Shown here piece after piece: positions 7,701-12,092 of a stretch of 12,092 nucleotides of DNA. The translations under genes and the position numbers were made by a program. The notes beneath the pieces were generated by a model that worked only from the letters and a program-made list of their open reading frames with translations, was not told the origin of the DNA and made no database searches. This DNA comes from Ichthyophonus hoferi (taxonomy: Eukaryota > Opisthokonta > Ichthyosporea > Ichthyophonida > Ichthyophonidae): assembly GCA_002751075.1 (NCBI GenBank), contig NAOQ01000883.1:1-12092 (forward strand), read 5' to 3'. The first letter of the stretch is position 1. The number at the start of each line of letters is the position of its first letter.

Positions 7701-7917
7701 GTAAAGAGGTCGATAATGTATTGAATTGTCTGTAAGTCTTAAAAATAATGCCAAAAATACAAATATTATTCGAGACTCGTAAAGTAATAGACTAATGTTT
7801 TATCTAGAATTAATATCCACAGCATTCATAGGTTTGCTATGTATGTAAGAGACATATGTTTAACTTTATGGGTTTGATAATCAAATATTATACGTATACA
7901 GACTTAACAGTATTTTC

Positions 7918-7935
7918 ATATATATATATATATAT
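7918..7935. repeat. (AT)n dinucleotide repeat
   Basis: Nine uninterrupted AT units in intergenic DNA. Similar shorter runs are found at 1525-1539 and 10895-10909. Confidence 0.9.
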
Positions 7936-8581
7936 CATACCAGTGGTGGATGGAGAGATAGTTAATACTACTTTTTTCAGGCTACTGAGCATTCTATACT
8001 AAACGTGTTTATTATTGGAATCTTTTAGTTTTACACTGCTGCTGTATGTTATTACATATTGAAAGTTGTGGTGGTCCACAAGCACTTGTAAGAGTACCTA
8101 TGCATGAGTAAGGGGTTTGCTATGTTTAGAAAAATAAGCATAAACTTAATATCAATCAAGTGTTTGTTTCATATATATTGGTCCATCTGAGTGTAATATG
8201 TGTATATATATATGTAGGCAAATGCACCAATATATGAGTGCTTTAATCGTATATAATTATAAATTGAAGTTTATATATATTGAAAGTTGCCATTGTAGGT
8301 GCAGTCGGATAAAATTGAAACAGTCTTTTTTTTCAATTCATATCTTGCCAACTTTCAGTTCACAGAAAAGATTTATAAATTATTCTCATACACATTATAT
8401 TATTGGCGTCCAATTTAACACGCATTGAGAGAGATATATATATTGCCGAACTATAACAAACTATTCCCAGGATTGTATTAAGTTTAACTGGCATGACTGT
8501 GAACCAATAAACAACTAGTTACTGGCCGATAACTTTGTCCAATAGAATACTCGTAAAGAATACATTTTTAGACCTTTCTCT

Positions 8582-8653
8582 AATTGGGCCACTCATGTGA
8601 ACTTTGAGATTAGTGGTGGTTAGACCAAAAGGCGCCCAAAATTAGGCCCAATT
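8582..8653. repeat. Short inverted repeat AATTGGGCC / GGCCCAATT
   Basis: Nine-base perfect arms at 8582-8590 and 8645-8653. Between and after them lie GGCGCC (8631-8636) and a TTGGCGC at the right edge, which can pair with GCGCCCAA to form an imperfect hairpin. TTGGCGC resembles an E2F-type site. It may be regulatory, or the remains of a very small inverted-repeat element. Confidence 0.5.
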
Positions 8654-8750
8654 GGCGCTCTATATTGTTTTGAATTTCCATGTTAATTCATAAAATAGGT
8701 ACTATTATATCTGTTATTTTTTTTTGGAGAATAAACAAACCAAAAAAATA

Positions 8751-8809
8751 CAGGTTATTTTAAACGTTATTTTATGCAGTTTTATTAAATTTAAATTAAA
8801 TATAACCTG
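8751..8809. repeat. Short inverted repeat CAGGTTAT / ATAACCTG
   Basis: Eight-base perfect arms at 8751-8758 and 8802-8809, extended imperfectly inward by a TTTAA / TTAAA part, with an AT-rich centre. No clear target-site duplication is seen. It could form a hairpin or be a chance pairing in AT-rich DNA. Confidence 0.4.
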
Positions 8810-9326
8810 CTTTAGGTAGCTGCTATCACGAATGTATAAGCAATTCACTTTGTAGTATTAGTTTACTATTAAGAATCCACCAATCATAATAATATATGCA
8901 ACTATTGGCCAGGTGGGCAACAAAAAAAAGATGCTGTTGAGTCCAATAGAAAATGAGTATTGAAAAATATTGTTTCAAAAATTAGCTCATATTTCTATTT
9001 GTACACACAATAAACTATATTTTGAAGCATTTATATGCGTACTTGATACGTGTATTTTTGTACAGTAAGACATTAAACAAATTACGTAACTTTAATAATA
9101 AAAAAAACGATTCATATATACAGGCTACTTTTATGGGTATAAAAATATAATAATAAAGGTGACCAAATAGTTGCGAATATCACTCACCACTAGCTATAAC
9201 GTACAATATTTGAATAGCAAGGTGAGCGTCTTTCATTTTGTGACCATATTTTAATATGAAAAGTATAATGCCTTGACACGTATACTAACGCAGTTATAAC
9301 TATTGTTCATTAAATCTAAATTGCAG

Positions 9327-9497
9327 GATATTAATAAAATATTTTTTGGCACATGTGAGGAATATATATGCATACGTAATACTGTTTTTGCTTTTGTACT
9401 GTTGTATAAGAAGAATGTTTCAATACACATGTACCAATACCTGCAAGATAATGCCTTAATGATTATAGCGTTAAAATATATACATATTTGGTATTAA
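9327..9497 (+). CDS. Candidate terminal exon, unrecognised
   Basis: The acceptor AAATTGCAG (ending 9326) opens a 56-codon frame in phase 0 that ends with TAA at 9495-9497. It starts DINKIFFGTCEEYICIRN and has a hydrophobic middle (TVFAFVLLY). Codon content is more varied than in neighbouring AT-rich DNA, but no family is recognised and no upstream exon could be joined. It may be chance. Confidence 0.2.
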   Translation, partial: DINKIFFGTCEEYICIRNTVFAFVLLYKKNVSIHMYQYLQDNALMIIALKYIHIWY

Positions 9498-9927
9498 CTA
9501 AAAATTTATAAAAATTAAAAAAATAAAATAATTAAATGTTTATTAAAATTATAACCCACTCATACAGATATATTCTTTAATTATTGCTTTCCATTTTTGC
9601 AGTAGATAAGGGAAAGTACTTCTAATACAACTGTTCTAAACATACATGGCCATTATAGCATAAATATACAAATTCTACACGTGTACATTTGATAATATAT
9701 ATATCAAACATATAAAATAGTAATGAACTATAGTTAACAAACATATTACAAAGGATACTTATTTTTCAGGTTTTGTTTATACGTACAAGGATATTTAGCT
9801 TTATACAATTATGTATGGTATAATGTAGACTATCGTAATGTAATCTTAAATAATACCCATTTTTCAAAGTAAAAAGGGTTTATTCTTACTGAGTTTCTTT
9901 TAGTAAAACCTATTACTTCTTGTCATC
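9498..9927 (+). promoter_or_regulatory. Upstream region of the ankyrin gene
   Basis: AT-rich, with no TATA box that stands out. A good acceptor (GAGTTTCTTTTAG, ending 9903) lies 24 nt before the ankyrin start codon, so the leader is probably spliced and the promoter may lie further upstream. An imperfect palindrome of the form TTTGATA...TATCAAA lies at about 9688-9710. Confidence 0.3.
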
Positions 9928-9996
9928 ATGGTGAAATTGCTGGAGGCCTGTGAGAAGGAGAACTACAAGAAGGTCCAGAAACAGTTGAAGATTAAG
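9928..9996 (+). CDS. Ankyrin gene exon 1
   Basis: Twenty-three codons, phase 0, donor GTATTA after AAG. It encodes two short charged helices (LLEACEKEN and YKKVQKQL), typical of the capping unit before a run of ankyrin repeats. It is clearly richer in G+C than the intron that follows. Confidence 0.88.
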
Positions 9997-10152
9997 GTAT
10001 TAGTTTATATATAAAAAGCTATAGTAGTGGATGAACTTATGTAAAGTAGTTTCATTATGTTATTAGACTCTTTTAGTATATATATTTATTGGTTTATATG
10101 TGAAATATTTGAATATTATATCAAGTTTTAAATTTGTGACAATTTTGGTTAA

Positions 10153-10200
<48 letters not shown>

Positions 10201-11424
10201 CCATCTTTATTTTTTTCCTGTTGTTACTCCCTATTATACCATTGGTTTAATTTTTAATTTTTTTGATCCTATCTATTTTTTAATTGTCATTCTCTGCTTA
10301 ACAATGATACAAATATTAGTTTCTTTACTACTACATTTTAAACAAGTATTCATCTTTTTTAAGTAATACTTAAATTGCATTATGACTATTCAGTTACATA
10401 TTTAAGCACACTTAGAAAGTCATTCCTCTTTTGCGCCATTTACTTAAAAAATTTAACTGACATATACATACATATATACATATATATACCATTTTTTCCA
10501 TAAACTGATAGCACTTTATCCTTCTAATGAACCCATACAATTGTAATCTTTACAGGATATTATTGATGGAGAGCGCATCAAAGTGAAAGGGGTTGATGTA
10601 GATATACGTAATGCCGAAGGAAAAACTCCTTTAATGGTGGCTTCTGCCAAGAACCATCATGAGATAATTCGTGCTCTTATATATTGTTCCGCTTCAGTAA
10701 ATGCGCGTGAGAAGAATGGGTGTGTGTTTACGAGTATTACTTACTACTACCTTAGTTATATTCCATATGTCGTATATATCTTGCGTACATTTGCATATAT
10801 TTTCTCAGTATATCTCCCTTTTTAAAACACTGCTTTATGTATGTTTAGAATGGCCTTTTGTTTCTTCCATCTATGTTAAGCTTACACAATCTTGTATATA
10901 TATATATATGTTATGATATAAAACACATATCCCATCTCATTTGTTCCGGTTATGGTCATTTCATTTTATCATCTGGTTATTATAACGTAGTTATTCCTTG
11001 CATAAACTAAAAAAACAAAGATTCATGGGCATACAAATTCAATCACCTATTTGTGTGCACAAATGCATATAGATATGCATACATACATAACATATTTTCA
11101 TACATACCCTACCAATCCATTCAAATACTTGCAATTTTCATCATTATTTTGATGCGATCAAAGTATTATAAAATCAAAAAATAAAATAAATTGATAATCA
11201 TAAAAAGAATTTTATATTATGTGGCTTATTTTTCCATAACGTATCACCATGGCAACAGCAATACAGCCCTGCACGAAGCTTGTGATGGAGAGGGAGATGG
11301 GACGACTATAGATTATCTGCTGGATGGTGGAGCAGATATTGACTGTAAGAATAGAGTCAATGACACGCCTTTACATAAGGCAGCTAGGGTTGGCAGAGAG
11401 GTCGCTGTGTTAAAGCTATTGCAA
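9928..11424 (+). CDS. Ankyrin-repeat protein, first three coding exons (3' partial)
   Basis: Exons 9928-9996, 10556-10719 and 11259-11424 total 399 nt (133 codons); all junctions are GT-AG and in phase. Seen: an N-terminal helical part MVKLLEACEKENYKKVQKQL, a charged linker (DIIDGERIKVKGVDVD), then repeat 1 with GKTPLMVAS (45-53) and SASVNARE, repeat 2 with GNTALHEAC (78-86) and GGADIDCKN (101-109), and repeat 3 starting NDTPLHKAARVG (112-123). TPLH/TALH and G-A-D are ankyrin hallmarks. Repeat 2 has a short insert (EGDGTT) between its helices. Ankyrin repeats bind other proteins; partner and any further domains lie beyond the window, so no specific name can be given. The start is fixed by the good context atcATGG and an in-frame TAA at 9904-9906. 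Confidence 0.92.
9997..10555 (+). other. Ankyrin gene intron 1 (559 bp)
   Basis: AT-rich, with a TTA microsatellite at 10155-10200 and CATA/TATA runs around 10460-10490. It ends AATCTTTACAG. The plus-strand open frame at 10100-10366 is produced by the microsatellite (a run of isoleucines) and is not a gene. Confidence 0.8.
10155..10200. repeat. (TTA)n microsatellite
   Basis: Forty-six bases of uninterrupted TTA repeat, about 15 units, inside intron 1 of the ankyrin gene. An uninterrupted array of this length is likely to vary in length between individuals. Confidence 0.97.
10556..10719 (+). CDS. Ankyrin gene exon 2
   Basis: Fifty-four codons plus GG (phase 2), acceptor TTTACAG, donor GTGTGT. 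It contains the first full repeat (GKTPLMVASAKNHHEIIRAL) and the beginning of the loop that leads to repeat 2. The frame stays open into the intron for about 35 codons, but that extension has no ankyrin pattern. The GG joins C of exon 3 to give Gly78 of GNTALH. Confidence 0.93.
10720..11258 (+). other. Ankyrin gene intron 2 (539 bp)
   Basis: AT-rich, with (TA)n at 10895-10909 and CATA repeats near 11070-11105. The acceptor (CCATGGCAACAG) lacks a pyrimidine tract. The exon side reads GNTALHEAC in perfect ankyrin register, which fixes the boundary. Confidence 0.8.
11259..11424 (+). CDS. Ankyrin gene exon 3
   Basis: One base plus 55 codons (phase 0 at the end), donor GTATGC after CAA. It reads NTALHEACDG, then TIDYLLDGGADIDCKN, then DTPLHKAARVG and EVAVLKLLQ: one and a half repeats with the canonical TALH, GADI and TPLH positions. 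The gene continues to the right of the window. Confidence 0.93.
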
Positions 11425-11561
11425 GTATGCATTACTCTGTTGTTAAGTTGTGGTTGCTACAATATTGGCATATTATTGGTATTGTATTAATAGATTATAT
11501 ACATATAATTAAGATGTTTTTACTCTATTGGTAGTGTATTATTAACGTTTTCTCAAAATAC

Positions 11562-11614
11562 TAATCTATAATTAATCTATAATTAATCTATAATTAATCT
11601 ATAATTAACCTATT
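11562..11614. repeat. 11-bp tandem repeat (TAATCTATAAT)
   Basis: Four perfect head-to-tail copies at 11562-11605, followed by a partial copy with one change (TAACCTATT). The copies are identical, which suggests a recent expansion. Confidence 0.95.
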
Positions 11615-11783
11615 ATCAATGTGCATTAGCCTGGCGCTGCCATAATATTTATTCGCGTATTATTTTCTTCCTTAACAGTCATGTTGATAGTCATAATCTT
11701 TATCGTATCAGTAACCTTTATTAATTTTTCATCATTTAAATACATCTAATAATTTTACGTTATTTCCTCCTCTCTCTGTACTA

Positions 11784-12092
11784 CGTACTATACGATATAC
11801 TATTCTATACACTATCTTATATAATACCCTGTATACTATACCATATACTATTCTATATACTATCTTATATAATACCCTGTATACCATACTATATACTATT
11901 CTATATACTATCTTAAATAATACCCTCTATACTATACAATATACTATTATATATACTATCTTATATAATACCCTGTATACTATACGATAAACTATTATAT
12001 ATACTATCTTATATAATACCCTGTATACTATACTATATACTATTCTATATACTATTTTATATACTATTCTATATACTATTCCATATACTATT
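11784..12092. repeat. Minisatellite: 48-bp units built from 12-bp sub-units
   Basis: Five full 48-bp units begin at 11796, 11844, 11892, 11940 and 11988 and differ from each other at few positions. Each unit splits into four related 12-mers, of the kinds TATACTATTCTA, TATACTATCTTA, TATAATACCCTG and TATACTATACNA. From 12036 the array continues as plain 12-mers of the first kind to the window end. A degenerate partial copy precedes the first unit. The array may extend further to the right. Confidence 0.95.

Larger units (their letters stand above)
7701..9300. other. Intergenic AT-rich DNA
   Basis: Holds an (AT)n run at 7918-7935 and exon-like signals around 7980-8087: two strong acceptors, ending at 7980 and 8028, and a GTAAGAG donor at 8088. 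A plus-strand open frame at 8198-8428 has low-complexity content and is not trusted. Around 8582-8660 there is a small G+C block with inverted repeats. The stretch 8700-9300 is AT-rich with nothing recognised. Confidence 0.45.
11425..12092 (+). other. Ankyrin gene intron 3 (incomplete)
   Basis: Begins GTATGC and runs to the window end without an exon that I can see. It carries an 11-bp tandem repeat and a minisatellite, listed separately. The rest is AT-rich. Confidence 0.65.

Noticed and set aside
10100-10366. Plus-strand frame with a long isoleucine run
   Set aside because: It is the translation of the TTA microsatellite and its AT-rich surroundings within an intron.
11191-11258. Upstream extension of the ankyrin exon 3 frame (MIIIKRILYY...)
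   Set aside because: It is the intron end read through; exon 2 and exon 3 join in phase at 10719/11259 to give GNTALHEAC.
1-12092. Transposons, LTR or virus-like elements, CRISPR arrays, rRNA or tRNA genes
   Set aside because: No transposase, reverse transcriptase or integrase motifs, long terminal repeats or clear terminal inverted repeats with target duplications, spaced direct repeats or RNA-gene signatures were seen by eye on either strand.

Overview
The window is AT-rich eukaryotic DNA (roughly 30% G+C by eye) with small exons, GT-AG introns of about 400-630 bp and many simple repeats. I see no bacterial operon, ribosome-binding-site or phage signal. One gene is of a type known from animals and their close relatives, so a non-vertebrate animal or other holozoan is the best guess. 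The species cannot be told from the sequence.

Layout. 1-2050: AT-rich, no certain gene. There is a weak candidate terminal exon at 597-685 and another strong acceptor at 1630-1631. 2060-2271: a more G+C-rich block that is probably the promoter and 5' leader of the next gene. 2272-6164 (+): a complete seven-exon gene for an atypical dual-specificity phosphatase of the DUSP22/DUSP15 type (221 residues). It cannot be seen as one open frame because its exons are 21-237 nt long. Joining the exons in compatible phases gives MGNGMNK at the N-terminus, the general acid Asp57, the active-site loop HCVSGISR with Cys87 and Arg93, the AYIM and PNSGF motifs, and an unfamiliar C-terminal exon ending in an acidic tail. 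6165-9900: a long AT-rich stretch with the probable 3' UTR, several unproven exon-like segments (best at 7561-7700) and small inverted repeats. 9928 to beyond the right edge (+): the first three exons of an ankyrin-repeat protein. Its third intron carries an 11-bp tandem repeat and then a minisatellite of 48-bp units, each made of four 12-bp sub-units, which runs off the window.

Most long open frames in the window are shadows. The 165-codon frame at 4276-4773 lies in a pyrimidine-rich intron, where stop codons are rare. The minus-strand frames at 3087-3392 and 5301-5495 are antisense to phosphatase exons 3 and 6.

The two recognised genes lie on the same strand, about 3.8 kb apart, and nothing in the sequence links their functions. 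The most interesting points are the Ile in place of the usual Ser/Thr right after the catalytic Arg of the phosphatase, its private C-terminal exon, and the two-level minisatellite.
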